Below, piece by piece: positions 7,773 to 15,405 of a stretch of 64,000 nt of DNA; position 1 is the stretch's first letter; each line of letters begins with the position of its first letter. The stretch is from Treponema sp. (GTDB lineage: Bacteria; Spirochaetota; Spirochaetia; Treponematales; Treponemataceae). The notes beneath the pieces are model-generated. The model was given only the letters and a program-made list of their open reading frames with translations, was not told the origin of the DNA and did no database searches. The stretch covers positions 87,906-151,905 of the forward strand of contig JAEEVR010000003.1 in assembly GCA_016290995.1 (NCBI GenBank), written 5' to 3'. Both the position numbers and the translations under genes were made by a program.

Positions 7773-8749
7773 ATAAACTTATAGTCGGGCGAACCGTTTG
7801 CGGCGTAGATTTTTACGCGGCACTCTTCCATGCAAACGTTGTCCGCAAAGGAATTCACGTCAAAGGCGGCGGGGCTCATAAGATCGTCGGGATTAAAGTT
7901 TAACTTAAGCTCCGTTTCCTCGCCCTCGCCTTCCAAGCGCGAAAAGGCGCCGTTTATTCTTACCAAATCGCTTACGACAGGAAGCAAATGCTCCAAGCGC
8001 TTTTCGGAATATTTTTCTTCCAAAAAAACGATTTGCATTTTTTCGATTTCTTTATGGCTTGCGTCCAAAAGCTTTTGGCGCGACTCGTAGCCGCAATTGT
8101 TGCATCGCTGCCATTCCGCAAAATCAGAAAAGAATTTTGACGGAGCGATTTTCAAAGGCTTTAAAACCGAATTGAACCAGGGAACCGCCCGGCCCAAAGA
8201 ATAAAAAACGTTAATCGCAAAGGCAACGTCGCGCGCCCAAGTTATGTCCTGGCTTGAAAATATCGCGGTGTTCTTGGCTTCTTTTTGCGCGCTAAAAAGC
8301 TGCTCAAAGTCAATGTGGTTTGGATACAAGGTAAGGGCAAAGTCAACGCGGTCGCGGAACGCCTTTACAGAATCCCCTTCGGCGCGCGCGTAGTCCATCA
8401 AAAAGCCAAAGACGATTCCAGCGTTGTTCAAAAGCGCGGCTTTTTTGGAAAAAAGCTTTTTGTCCAAAAAGAATTTTTTTCCAAACTGGCCGCACATCGC
8501 CACATCAAGCGAGCAAAAAAGATTTTCCAAAAGTCCGATTATTTCGGCGTCAAGAATTTCCGCCTTTACGGGAATTGAATAGTAAACGTCGGGAGCGATG
8601 CGCGCGGCTTTTTTTACAAAATCGGCCAGCGCCTTTTTGTCGGAGCTAAAGCGTTGGTCGTGCAAAGCGAATTCCGTTATGCCCCGTTTGGCAAAAGACG
8701 CCAATTCAGAGTCTATGTTTGAAAGGTCAAAATTGTATTCACTTTGCAC
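7769..8749 (-). CDS. Unrecognised protein; possible radical-SAM-barrel relative without the Cys motif
   Basis: A 326-residue soluble protein I cannot assign. The segment ITEFALHDQRFSSDKKALAD, followed by APDVYYSIPVKAEILDAEII and LENLFCSLDVAMCG, reads like the second half of a radical-SAM TIM barrel of B12-binding type, but no CxxxCxxC motif is present, so catalytic radical chemistry is unlikely. A CNNC pair (about residue 216) could bind metal. The start is GTG (8747-8749); no ATG fits. It lies 17 bases after asnA and overlaps the pseudouridine synthase gene by ATGA, so it is the middle gene of a three-gene operon. The function is unknown and the family link tentative. Confidence 0.7.
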   Translation of the reverse strand: MQSEYNFDLSNIDSELASFAKRGITEFALHDQRFSSDKKALADFVKKAARIAPDVYYSIPVKAEILDAEIIGLLENLFCSLDVAMCGQFGKKFFLDKKLFSKKAALLNNAGIVFGFLMDYARAEGDSVKAFRDRVDFALTLYPNHIDFEQLFSAQKEAKNTAIFSSQDITWARDVAFAINVFYSLGRAVPWFNSVLKPLKIAPSKFFSDFAEWQRCNNCGYESRQKLLDASHKEIEKMQIVFLEEKYSEKRLEHLLPVVSDLVRINGAFSRLEGEGEETELKLNFNPDDLMSPAAFDVNSFADNVCMEECRVKIYAANGSPDYKFI

Positions 8750-8766
8750 GCCGTTTCTCGCGCCGT

Positions 8767-9813
8767 CTAGTTCAACTGCAAAAGCTTAATGCCGCGCTTT
8801 TTGCAGTCGGCAAGAATTTCTTCAGACCAAATGCTTACTTGTGTTTCGCCGATGTGCGCCTTCTTTAAGAGGAACATGCACAAGCGCGACTGGCCGATTC
8901 CGCCGCCCAAAGTCTGGGTCAACTGGCCTTTAAGCAAGCGCGAATGGAACATCAATTTTTCGCGGTCAACGCAGCCGCGCTCCTTTAACTGGGCGCGCAA
9001 AGAATCCGGGCTTACGCGGATTCCCATAGAGCTAAGCTCAAAGGGCTGCTGCAAAACTTCGTTCCAAACGATGATGTCGCCGTTCAAGCCCTTGTGGCCG
9101 TCGCCGGTCTCTGTAATCCAATCGTCATAGTCGGGCGCGCGGCCGTCGTGCGGCTTTCCGTCGGCAAGGGCGGCTCCGATTCCCGTGATGAAAATCGCGC
9201 CGTATTTTTTGGCGGCCTCATACTCTCTCTGCTTGGGAGTAAGGTTGGGGAACTCGCGCTGCAAGTCGTCGCTGAACAAGAACTTAATGTTCTCGGGGAG
9301 CGTGGGCTTTAGCTCGGAATAGTTGTCGTAAACGTAGAACTCCGCGCGCTTGATGCAGCGGTAAACTTTTTTTACGATTTCGTGCAAGTAAAAAACAGTG
9401 CGGTCAACGTCGTTTATCGCCATCTCCCAGTCCCACTGGTCAACGTAAAGGGAGTGAATCGCGTCCATGTCGTCGTCGGGACGAATGGCGTTCATGTCGG
9501 TGTAGATTCCAAAACCGGGTTCAAGTCCAAGCTCGGTAACCTTTAGGCGCTTCCACTTGGCCAAGGATTGGACGATTTCCAGCTTTTGCTCGCCCAAAGT
9601 TTTTACCGGAAAACGCACGGGGCGCTCAACGCCGTTAAGGTCGTCGTTTACGCCGGTTCCGCTCCTTACAAAAAGCGGAGCGGTTACTCTAGTTAGATTC
9701 AATTCAGTTGAAAGAGCTGTTTGAAAAAAATTCTTCAGAAGAACAATCGCGTGTTCTGTTTCTTTTTCGCCAAGGATCGGTTTGTAGCGCTTGGGATAAA
9801 TTGTTTTTGCCAT
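8767..9813 (-). CDS. asnA: Aspartate-ammonia ligase (asparagine synthetase A)
   Basis: Makes L-asparagine from aspartate, ammonia and ATP (AMP-forming) in the cytoplasm. The 348-residue length is usual for AsnA. Diagnostic stretches include VTAPLFVRSGTGVNDDLNG, PVRFPVK, the MNAIRPDDDMDAIHSLYVDQ block and GGGIGQSRLCMFLL near the C-terminus, all of the class II aminoacyl-tRNA-synthetase-like fold. A clear ribosome site (AGGAAA, 6 bases before ATG) and a sigma-70 promoter precede it. First gene of an operon with the unrecognised protein and the pseudouridine synthase. No T-box or other attenuator is visible in the ~25-base leader. Confidence 0.96.
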   Translation of the reverse strand: MAKTIYPKRYKPILGEKETEHAIVLLKNFFQTALSTELNLTRVTAPLFVRSGTGVNDDLNGVERPVRFPVKTLGEQKLEIVQSLAKWKRLKVTELGLEPGFGIYTDMNAIRPDDDMDAIHSLYVDQWDWEMAINDVDRTVFYLHEIVKKVYRCIKRAEFYVYDNYSELKPTLPENIKFLFSDDLQREFPNLTPKQREYEAAKKYGAIFITGIGAALADGKPHDGRAPDYDDWITETGDGHKGLNGDIIVWNEVLQQPFELSSMGIRVSPDSLRAQLKERGCVDREKLMFHSRLLKGQLTQTLGGGIGQSRLCMFLLKKAHIGETQVSIWSEEILADCKKRGIKLLQLN

Positions 9814-9835
9814 ATCAGGTTTCCTAGTGAGGAGT

Positions 9836-9864
9836 ATTGTAGCGCTAAATGATTTTTTTTACAA
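9836..9864 (-). promoter_or_regulatory. Promoter of the asnA operon
   Basis: On the minus strand TTGTAA (9859-9864), a 17-bp spacer and TACAAT (9836-9841), about 15 bases before the predicted leader with AGGAAA and the asnA ATG. It lies just beyond the end of tatD. Confidence 0.65.
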
Positions 9865-9872
9865 TATGGAAT

Positions 9873-10787
9873 TTACGCAAGCCTAAAAAAGCGGCGGGCG
9901 TTTTGGTCAACGGCGTCGCAAAGCGCGGCCTCTTCCATTCCGCGGGCCTGGGCTATAAACTTGTATGTCCATTCGATGTAAGTCGGGTTGTTGGCCTTTC
10001 CTCTCATCGGAACGGGAGCCAAGTACGGAGCGTCAGTCTCCACCAAAAGCCTGTCTTGCGGAACGTAAGCCAAAAGCGAGACTTTTTCTTCCATCTGGGA
10101 CTTTTTGGCGTAAGTCACCGCTCCGCTAAAACTAATCACGCAGCCCAAATCCAAGAAAACCTTGGCCTCCTCCAAGCCGTAGGAATAGCAGTGAATCACG
10201 CACCTCTCGCCGTAGCCGCTTTCCTTTACGCATTCAACCGTTTGCTCGGCCGCGTCGCGGGAATGAACGATTACCGGCAAGTCCAGCTCTTTTGCCAATT
10301 CCAATTGCGCCATAAAAAGCTCGCGCTCGCCTTGAACCATCGCGTCGTCAAAATCGTCTTGGGCGCGCTTGTCAACGCCGCTAGGATTCCAGTGGTGGTC
10401 AAGGCCGCATTCGCCAAGCGCGCAAAGCTTTTTCTTAAAGGGATCAGAATCGTTGCGCGAGGCCAAAATGTTTTTCTTTAGCGTTTCCACGCAGGCGGCG
10501 CGGTTTTTAATCGAGTCCGGGTCGGGCCAAATGCCCGCGCTAAACCAAACAAAATTCTTGCAAGCGGCGGCGGCATTTTTTGAGGCCGCGTCGAAAGAAG
10601 CGCCGCTTTCCATAAGCGCGAAAGTTTTTTCAAAAAGCTCTTGACGGGCGGTCAAATCGTCGCAGTCGGTTCCGATGTCAAGCGCGAATTTAACGCCGCT
10701 TTCCGCCATTTTTTTTAGAACGCCGGCGCGGGTCCATTCCTCGTCCTCGCGCAAAGACTTAAAGTGAAAGTGAGTGTCGGAATACAT
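9873..10787 (-). CDS. tatD: TatD-family metal-dependent hydrolase (DNase-like)
   Basis: Cytoplasmic amidohydrolase-fold protein; family members act as 3'-5' DNases or in D-aminoacyl-tRNA quality control, and the physiological substrate is not shown by sequence. All metal-ligand motifs are visible: DTHFHF at the N-terminus, GECGLDHHW, IVHSRD, VIHCYSY and VETDAPYLAP. The 304 residues are slightly longer than E. coli TatD because of an extra segment at about 60-100. The ATG lies 14 bases after the stop of the secreted protease gene and may be cotranscribed with it. The asnA promoter begins upstream of the next gene. Confidence 0.9.
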   Translation of the reverse strand: MYSDTHFHFKSLREDEEWTRAGVLKKMAESGVKFALDIGTDCDDLTARQELFEKTFALMESGASFDAASKNAAAACKNFVWFSAGIWPDPDSIKNRAACVETLKKNILASRNDSDPFKKKLCALGECGLDHHWNPSGVDKRAQDDFDDAMVQGERELFMAQLELAKELDLPVIVHSRDAAEQTVECVKESGYGERCVIHCYSYGLEEAKVFLDLGCVISFSGAVTYAKKSQMEEKVSLLAYVPQDRLLVETDAPYLAPVPMRGKANNPTYIEWTYKFIAQARGMEEAALCDAVDQNARRFFRLA

Positions 10788-10801
10788 AGAATCCGTTCCG
10801 C

Positions 10802-12478
10802 CTAAAACTTAAAGCCCAAAATCATCTTTGCGTAAAAGTCCGCGTGCCTTAGCCGAACTGTGGACGAAGAAATATCGGAAAAATGCAGCGTGTCCGTCGT
10901 TCCCCGGCATCCGACCTCAAAGCCCGGCCTAAAGAACGCGCTTCCAAAATCAAAGGTAGTCATAAGGCCCAGGTCGGCGAAAATCTGAAAGTCGCGGACA
11001 TTGCCAAACGCGATTTTTATTCCCGCGTCTGCCTTTGGGCTGATTGTAAAAAGGCCAAAGCACAAGGGCAATCGCGCCACGGCTCCAACGCCAAAAATGT
11101 TCAAAGACTCGCCGCCGACTTTTCTATGCTCAAACTCGAATATGCCGCCAAAATTTCTTTCAAACGGGACAATCTCCAAATTGACAACAACGCCCGCGTC
11201 CAAATCAACTTTGGCGTCATCCTTTCCAAGCGGAAACAAGGCGCCGCCGTCAATCGAAATCGTATACGGAGACTCAAAACCCTGCCAAGAAACCTTCGAC
11301 TTTTTATCCCCGGATTTTTTTGAACTGGCCGAACTGCCGCCGGATTTTTTTTCCTTGGCCTTTGACTTTTTTTCGCCGTCCGTTCCTTGGACAGAAGCGA
11401 TTCTGTAAACGCCGCTTTCTTTTTCCCAAACAAGATTTGAAAGCTTTTCGTCAAGGCCCTCGCCCGACATTTTCCCGTAAAGGTCGTGGGCAACGGCGTA
11501 TCGCAAGCCTTCGATTGGATTTATTACAAACTCGGCGGCGACTCGGTTCTTTACCTTTGTGGCGCCGTGCTTGAAAATTTCCTCAAAGCAGTCCATGCCA
11601 TTTTGGGCCGCCATGTCGTAAGAAATAAATTTTACAAGCGCAGTGTAGTCGGAATTTGGCTCGGACAAAACGGCCTTGAATTTTTCCTGCCGTTCCGCCT
11701 TAAAAGCCTTGTCGTCAACAGGCTTTTTTGACCTTTCAATCAACTTTAAGGCAAGCGCGGCCGGAATTGAAAAGTTTGTCGCGTCTCGGCCCACCGCCTT
11801 CCAAGTGTTGACGCCAATGACATCGTAGCCAGTCGCCGCGCTCTTTGACGCGACCAAAAGCGGCCCGCCGGAATTTCCCGCGTCGATTTGCGCGGAGTGC
11901 TGAATCACCGTCGAAATGGCAGGGTCAATCAAGTCCTTTATGCGGGCCGCGGAATTGGTGACGCTGCCCTTTCCAAACTGCCAAACCGGCTCACCGCCCA
12001 GCCCCGGAAAGCCGGCCGAAACGACATCCTGGCCGTCGTAGACTTTTCCCGAGTAAAACGAAAGGCCGCGTTTAAAATAATTGGCGTTGTTCTCAAAGCG
12101 CAAAATCGCCAAGTCAATGTCGTCGTCCGTAACCAAGACATAAAGGTTATCGTACTTGGCAAGGCTTCCGTCATCCTTTTCAAATTCCAAGCTGACGCTG
12201 GCGGCCTGGCTTACGACATGCCTGTTTGTGACAATGTAGTTTTGTCCGTCCTTGTCAACGTAAACAAAGGCCGAGCCAAAGCCTCCCTTTAAATATGAGT
12301 CAACGTATTCAGCGTAGGAATTGTAGCCGCGATTTTGCAGCTTGTCGCGAAAGTCTTCCAAAAAATTTATTTGCGCGTCGGAATATTTTTGCCGAGCGAT
12401 TCCAACATAGTTTTTTACTTGAGCGAATGCCAAAGAACAAAACAAAAACGCCGCGGAGGCAATAATAAACTTCTTCAT
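10802..12478 (-). CDS. Secreted trypsin-like serine protease with C-terminal beta-barrel-like domain
   Basis: 558 residues. A signal peptide ends AFA-QV. The protease domain (about 60-250) keeps the HtrA/trypsin triad: His87 in VTNRHVVS, Asp122 in DDIDLAIL, Ser203 in DAGNSGGPLLV. No PDZ domain follows; instead comes a helical region (260-365), a Lys/Ser-rich linker (about 365-395) and a C-terminal region of alternating strands (SPYTISIDGGALFPLG to KMILGFKF) ending in Phe, as outer-membrane beta-barrels do. The barrel could anchor the enzyme in the outer membrane; this is inference. A promoter at 12488-12516 places the ATG 9 bases after the -10. It stands beside the cluster of small secreted proteins, which may be substrates or partners. 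Confidence 0.85.
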   Translation of the reverse strand: MKKFIIASAAFLFCSLAFAQVKNYVGIARQKYSDAQINFLEDFRDKLQNRGYNSYAEYVDSYLKGGFGSAFVYVDKDGQNYIVTNRHVVSQAASVSLEFEKDDGSLAKYDNLYVLVTDDDIDLAILRFENNANYFKRGLSFYSGKVYDGQDVVSAGFPGLGGEPVWQFGKGSVTNSAARIKDLIDPAISTVIQHSAQIDAGNSGGPLLVASKSAATGYDVIGVNTWKAVGRDATNFSIPAALALKLIERSKKPVDDKAFKAERQEKFKAVLSEPNSDYTALVKFISYDMAAQNGMDCFEEIFKHGATKVKNRVAAEFVINPIEGLRYAVAHDLYGKMSGEGLDEKLSNLVWEKESGVYRIASVQGTDGEKKSKAKEKKSGGSSASSKKSGDKKSKVSWQGFESPYTISIDGGALFPLGKDDAKVDLDAGVVVNLEIVPFERNFGGIFEFEHRKVGGESLNIFGVGAVARLPLCFGLFTISPKADAGIKIAFGNVRDFQIFADLGLMTTFDFGSAFFRPGFEVGCRGTTDTLHFSDISSSTVRLRHADFYAKMILGFKF

Positions 12479-12487
12479 ATATTAGGC

Positions 12488-12516
12488 ATTATAAATCATC
12501 GGACGCTTTCTTTCAA
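12488..12516 (-). promoter_or_regulatory. Promoter of the secreted protease gene
   Basis: Minus strand TTGAAA (12511-12516), 17-bp spacer, TATAAT (12488-12493). Only 9 bases separate the -10 from the ATG, so the message has a leader of two or three bases at most and no Shine-Dalgarno. Confidence 0.75.
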
Positions 12517-12541
12517 GTCGCTCTGACTTGCTCAAGTCTTA

Positions 12542-13210
12542 TTAATAATATTCAACGACCGTCAATTTTTCTATGTATCCGGCGTCACTTGTGTCTACAG
12601 GCATCAAAGGAGAGCGCGTAAGAAGCGCCTTGTCGCCAAAAAGACGCTTAACCTCATCTCTTGCCGCGTCGTAATTATCATTGCATTTTACATCCACAAC
12701 TTTAAAATCTTTGCCTTCGACAAAAAATTCAAAGTCGCCGATATACACATATTTTTCGCCCTTCGGAACCTTTACCATAAATCCAGACGGAAGGTAAATC
12801 AAAAGATTTGTGTCGCCGTGAAAATAATATTGGAACGGATAGGTAAAGCAAAAATTATTTGTCTTTGTCTTTTCGTAATTGGCAAGAAAAATTTCTCCGT
12901 TCTTAAAGTGAGCCTGGCTTTCAAAAACTCCTACGTCCCAAGCGTCAACCTTGCTTTGCGCAGGAACATATGGAAGATAGTAAACATCTTGTTTTTCAAG
13001 AACGTCTTCAGAAACGCCGCGCGTCTTGACAAAAAAATCCAAGTCTTGCTTGTTGTGAACAGTCACGCGTCCGACAAACATAACCTCATTGCTTTTGGGA
13101 GCGTCAATCTTAGCGCCTTCTTTCTTTGGCTTTCTCTTGCCGGCGCTTAAAAAAGAGCTTGCGAACACAAGCAAAAGCGCAAAAACTATAAAAGACTTAT
13201 TGATTTGCAT
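12542..13210 (-). CDS. Small secreted protein, cluster family B (P1)
   Basis: A 222-residue exported protein of unknown function. A signal peptide ends FLSAG and a short basic segment follows. It is homologous to the protein at 14659-15405: VMFVGRV with VTLVGRI near the N-terminus, and VPKGEKYVYIGDFEF with VPEGEQFLYVGDFHY in the second half. No enzymatic motif is seen; the strand-rich, aromatic sequence suggests a binding or surface protein. I start at 13210 because AAGGA lies 8 bases before this ATG, while the in-frame ATG at 13216 is too close and the one at 13231 has no site. It overlaps the end of P2 by 14 bases, so P2-P1 form an operon. Confidence 0.75.
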   Translation of the reverse strand: MQINKSFIVFALLLVFASSFLSAGKRKPKKEGAKIDAPKSNEVMFVGRVTVHNKQDLDFFVKTRGVSEDVLEKQDVYYLPYVPAQSKVDAWDVGVFESQAHFKNGEIFLANYEKTKTNNFCFTYPFQYYFHGDTNLLIYLPSGFMVKVPKGEKYVYIGDFEFFVEGKDFKVVDVKCNDNYDAARDEVKRLFGDKALLTRSPLMPVDTSDAGYIEKLTVVEYY

Positions 13211-13868
13211 TCTCATATTCCTTAACAACATATTCCATTTCTTCGTTGATTAACGGCTCCCACTCCGTTCCTTTAAATTTAGACAAAGTAAACTCAAGGG
13301 CCTTTTTTCTTTCTTCCCAAATCCACCTGCAATATTTCTTCGCCTTTTTTTCATCGCCGCATTCTTTTAGCATTCTTTCATACAATTTATCAGGTTCCGT
13401 CTCCCAATACTGCCAACAGACTATTTTCTTGTCATTCGGAATGTCAAGGACATCATTTTTGGATTTGTTCCATTGCTCGCCGAAAAAGTTCTTTGCAAAA
13501 GGATTTGCAACAGCCTCAAGAGTCTCTTGCGTTCCCATAAAACGGCATCGAACCGTCTTTCCCATGGCTTCCGACAAACTAACTGATTTGTCGTCAAAAT
13601 GCTCATACCTTGCCCAACGGGTGCCTTTTTCAACAGGAGCGAAACAAAAATAATCGCTTCCGCCCATCTTTGCCTGACGGCATTGCGAAGTGATATACGC
13701 AGGCTTTTTGTCAAAGTTAATTTGCGACGCTCCCTTTATATTGCCAACGCCATATATTAGAACGCCGTCATTCACATTCAAGAAACCCGAAGGATTCCAA
13801 TTTTTTACTTGCGAAAAGGCAAGCGGCGAAATAAAAAATGCGGCCAACGCAATCAAAAACTTTTTCAT
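13197..13868 (-). CDS. Small secreted protein, cluster family A (P2)
   Basis: A 223-residue exported protein with a signal peptide ending AFS-QV, much like that of the neighbouring protease. It belongs with P3 and P5 in this cluster: the C-terminal phrase FKGTEWEPLINEEMEY corresponds to YAGTPWMDAYNETAK and YAGTPWEDEINKSLK, and the middle holds the related LDIPNDKKIVCWQY / IDVPNEPGVYTYGM region. The function is unknown. I choose the ATG at 13868: a TTGAAA-N17-TATAAT promoter ends exactly 6 bases before it, whereas the ATG at 13886 lies upstream of the transcription start. First gene of the P2-P1 operon. Confidence 0.75.
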   Translation of the reverse strand: MKKFLIALAAFFISPLAFSQVKNWNPSGFLNVNDGVLIYGVGNIKGASQINFDKKPAYITSQCRQAKMGGSDYFCFAPVEKGTRWARYEHFDDKSVSLSEAMGKTVRCRFMGTQETLEAVANPFAKNFFGEQWNKSKNDVLDIPNDKKIVCWQYWETEPDKLYERMLKECGDEKKAKKYCRWIWEERKKALEFTLSKFKGTEWEPLINEEMEYVVKEYENANQ

Positions 13869-13874
13869 AGTTTG

Positions 13875-13903
13875 ATTATAAGTCAAGCGCTCTTTTTTTT
13901 CAA
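13875..13903 (-). promoter_or_regulatory. Promoter of P2-P1 with an A-run
   Basis: Minus strand TTGAAA (13898-13903), 17-bp spacer, TATAAT (13875-13880), then 6 bases to the ATG. An eight-A run spans the end of the -35 and the start of the spacer, so slippage would change spacer length here too, although A-runs are less mutable than the G-runs of P3 and P5. Confidence 0.75.
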
Positions 13904-13916
13904 GTTGTCAAAAGTT

Positions 13917-13947
13917 AAAAAAAGGCGCCCGCAGGCGCCCTTTTTTA
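13917..13947. terminator. Bidirectional terminator between P3 and P2
   Basis: GGCGCC-cgca-GGCGCC-type hairpin flanked by seven A on the left and six T on the right. It ends P3 (minus strand) just before the P2 promoter. Confidence 0.85.
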
Positions 13948-13950
13948 ACT

Positions 13951-14595
13951 TTACTCTTGAATGTTTTTGGCCGTCTCGTTGTACGCGTCCATCCAAGGAG
14001 TGCCGGCGTAATAGCTTTGGAATTTTTTCGTCGCCAATTTATAGAATTGCTTTGTGCAAGGCTTTCCCTTGAACACAAGCTTATTGGGCGTTTGCACGTC
14101 CGTAAATTTCTCGCCTGTGGAAGCGGCCACCGCGACAGACTCGGCGAAAATCATTCCATAAGTGTAAACGCCAGGCTCGTTGGGAACGTCGATTACCAAA
14201 ACCTGCTGGTTGGGCTTAAAGTCCATGTCCCAAACATTGTCAGAGCCAAAAAGCTTGTTTCCTTTTTGAACCACGCCGCCTGTCATTCTTCCCTTCATCT
14301 TTGTAATCATATAGCGGCTTCCGGGCTTGCAGGGCTTGAAAATCGTCCAGCTTTGCATGTCGCCAAAAGGATACTCAAAAGACTGCTCGTCAACGCCAAG
14401 CTTGGGATTGATTTGCTTGAACGTCGCCGCGTCGTTCCCCGGCATCGTAAAAAAGATTACGCAAGAATTTTCAGGCGTCATCGTCTCGTCATACTGGCCG
14501 GCGTAGCTTCCAGCCGCAGCCTTTTTTTGGGCAAAAGCGTTGTTCGCAAAAAGAAGAGCGGCAAAAAGCGCGGCCGCGAAAACAGTTTTTTTCAT
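13951..14595 (-). CDS. Small secreted protein, cluster family A (P3), poly-G promoter
   Basis: A 214-residue exported protein with signal peptide ending AFAQ. It is homologous to P5 (15402-16016): TPENSCVIFFTMPG with TPENSVVMIFVGVQ, FKQINPKLGVDEQ with LMQLNPKFPADHI, KPGSRYMITKMKGR with RPGSFYMVDEISYL, and YAGTPW near the C-terminus. Role unknown. The ATG at 14595 lies 7 bases after AAGGAG; the in-frame ATG two codons upstream is too near. The promoter has nine G in its spacer and the following leader is nearly identical to that of P5. It is a monocistronic unit, closed by the terminator at 13917-13947. Confidence 0.78.
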   Translation of the reverse strand: MKKTVFAAALFAALLFANNAFAQKKAAAGSYAGQYDETMTPENSCVIFFTMPGNDAATFKQINPKLGVDEQSFEYPFGDMQSWTIFKPCKPGSRYMITKMKGRMTGGVVQKGNKLFGSDNVWDMDFKPNQQVLVIDVPNEPGVYTYGMIFAESVAVAASTGEKFTDVQTPNKLVFKGKPCTKQFYKLATKKFQSYYAGTPWMDAYNETAKNIQE

Positions 14596-14625
14596 ACACA
14601 TTCTCCTTGATAAAAACTTTCTTCC

Positions 14626-14655
14626 ATAATACCCCCCCCCTCGGAAATTTGTCAA
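14626..14655 (-). promoter_or_regulatory. Promoter of P3 with G9 run in the spacer
   Basis: Minus strand TTGACA (14650-14655), spacer of 18 bp containing nine consecutive G (14632-14640), then TATTAT (14626-14631). The leader continues AAAGTTTTTATCAAGGAGAA, the same as upstream of P5. Loss of one G would give the optimal 17-bp spacer, gain would weaken it. Confidence 0.85.
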
Positions 14656-14658
14656 GCG

Positions 14659-15405
14659 TCACTTGAACGTTTCGTACCAAGAAGAAAAGCTGACTGTAGG
14701 CAAGTCGTACATATGCTGAATCCCTCCGTCACGCTCTTTGTCGTATGGCTCGACATTCGCGCGGCAAAGCTTTACGTCCTTTTTGACGGCTTGATTCAGA
14801 GCGACTTGCGCCTCGTCAAAACTGTCAACGATTTTTTTTGAAAGCTCAAACGCAAAGCCCTTGGCGCTGTAATGGAAATCGCCGACATACAAGAACTGCT
14901 CTCCCTCTGGAACGACAAACTTGCAGTTCATTGGAAGAATCACAGGAAGGCGCGGAGACTTTCCGATAAAAAGAGTCGCGTCTCTAAGGCATATAATTCT
15001 GTCCGCGTTGTATTTATACTGGACAAAGAACCACTGCCCGTTGAAAGCCCTTGCCTGCATGCTGAATTTTTTTATTTCTCCAGCCGGAGTCTTTTTCTTT
15101 TCCATGCTGTCAAACATTTTCAATATGTCCGCAATGTTATCTGAAGCAGGCGCCGTCTTCTTTTTTACAAGCTCCACCTTGTCGTCAAAGAAAGGCAAAA
15201 AACAAAGGTCCGGCAAATCCCTCTTTTCTTGGGGAACGGCTGCGGAATCAAAAAGGAAGTTCTTGTCTATGTCGCTGGAAAAGAAAATACGCCCAACCAA
15301 GGTCACAGTGCCTTTTGGCGGAAGCGGAAGAGCCGCGTCCTTGGCGCTCAACAAACTCGCGGCGGCAAAAAGCGCGGCGCAAACGGCAATTGTTTTTACT
15401 TTCAT
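14659..15405 (-). CDS. Small secreted protein, cluster family B (P4)
   Basis: A 248-residue exported protein, signal peptide ending LLSAKD. Paralogue of P1 (shared VTLVGRI and VPEGEQFLYVGDFHY regions, and the DSFDEAQVALNQAVKK helix against DNYDAARDEVKRLF). It has an extra Lys-rich segment around residues 95-115. No catalytic motif recognised. The start at 15405 is fixed by AAGGAG 8 bases upstream and by the ATGA overlap with the stop of P5 (15402-15405); an in-frame ATG at 15447 lies inside P5 and has no ribosome site. Thus P5-P4 are coupled and both depend on the poly-G promoter. Confidence 0.78.
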   Translation of the reverse strand: MKVKTIAVCAALFAAASLLSAKDAALPLPPKGTVTLVGRIFFSSDIDKNFLFDSAAVPQEKRDLPDLCFLPFFDDKVELVKKKTAPASDNIADILKMFDSMEKKKTPAGEIKKFSMQARAFNGQWFFVQYKYNADRIICLRDATLFIGKSPRLPVILPMNCKFVVPEGEQFLYVGDFHYSAKGFAFELSKKIVDSFDEAQVALNQAVKKDVKLCRANVEPYDKERDGGIQHMYDLPTVSFSSWYETFK

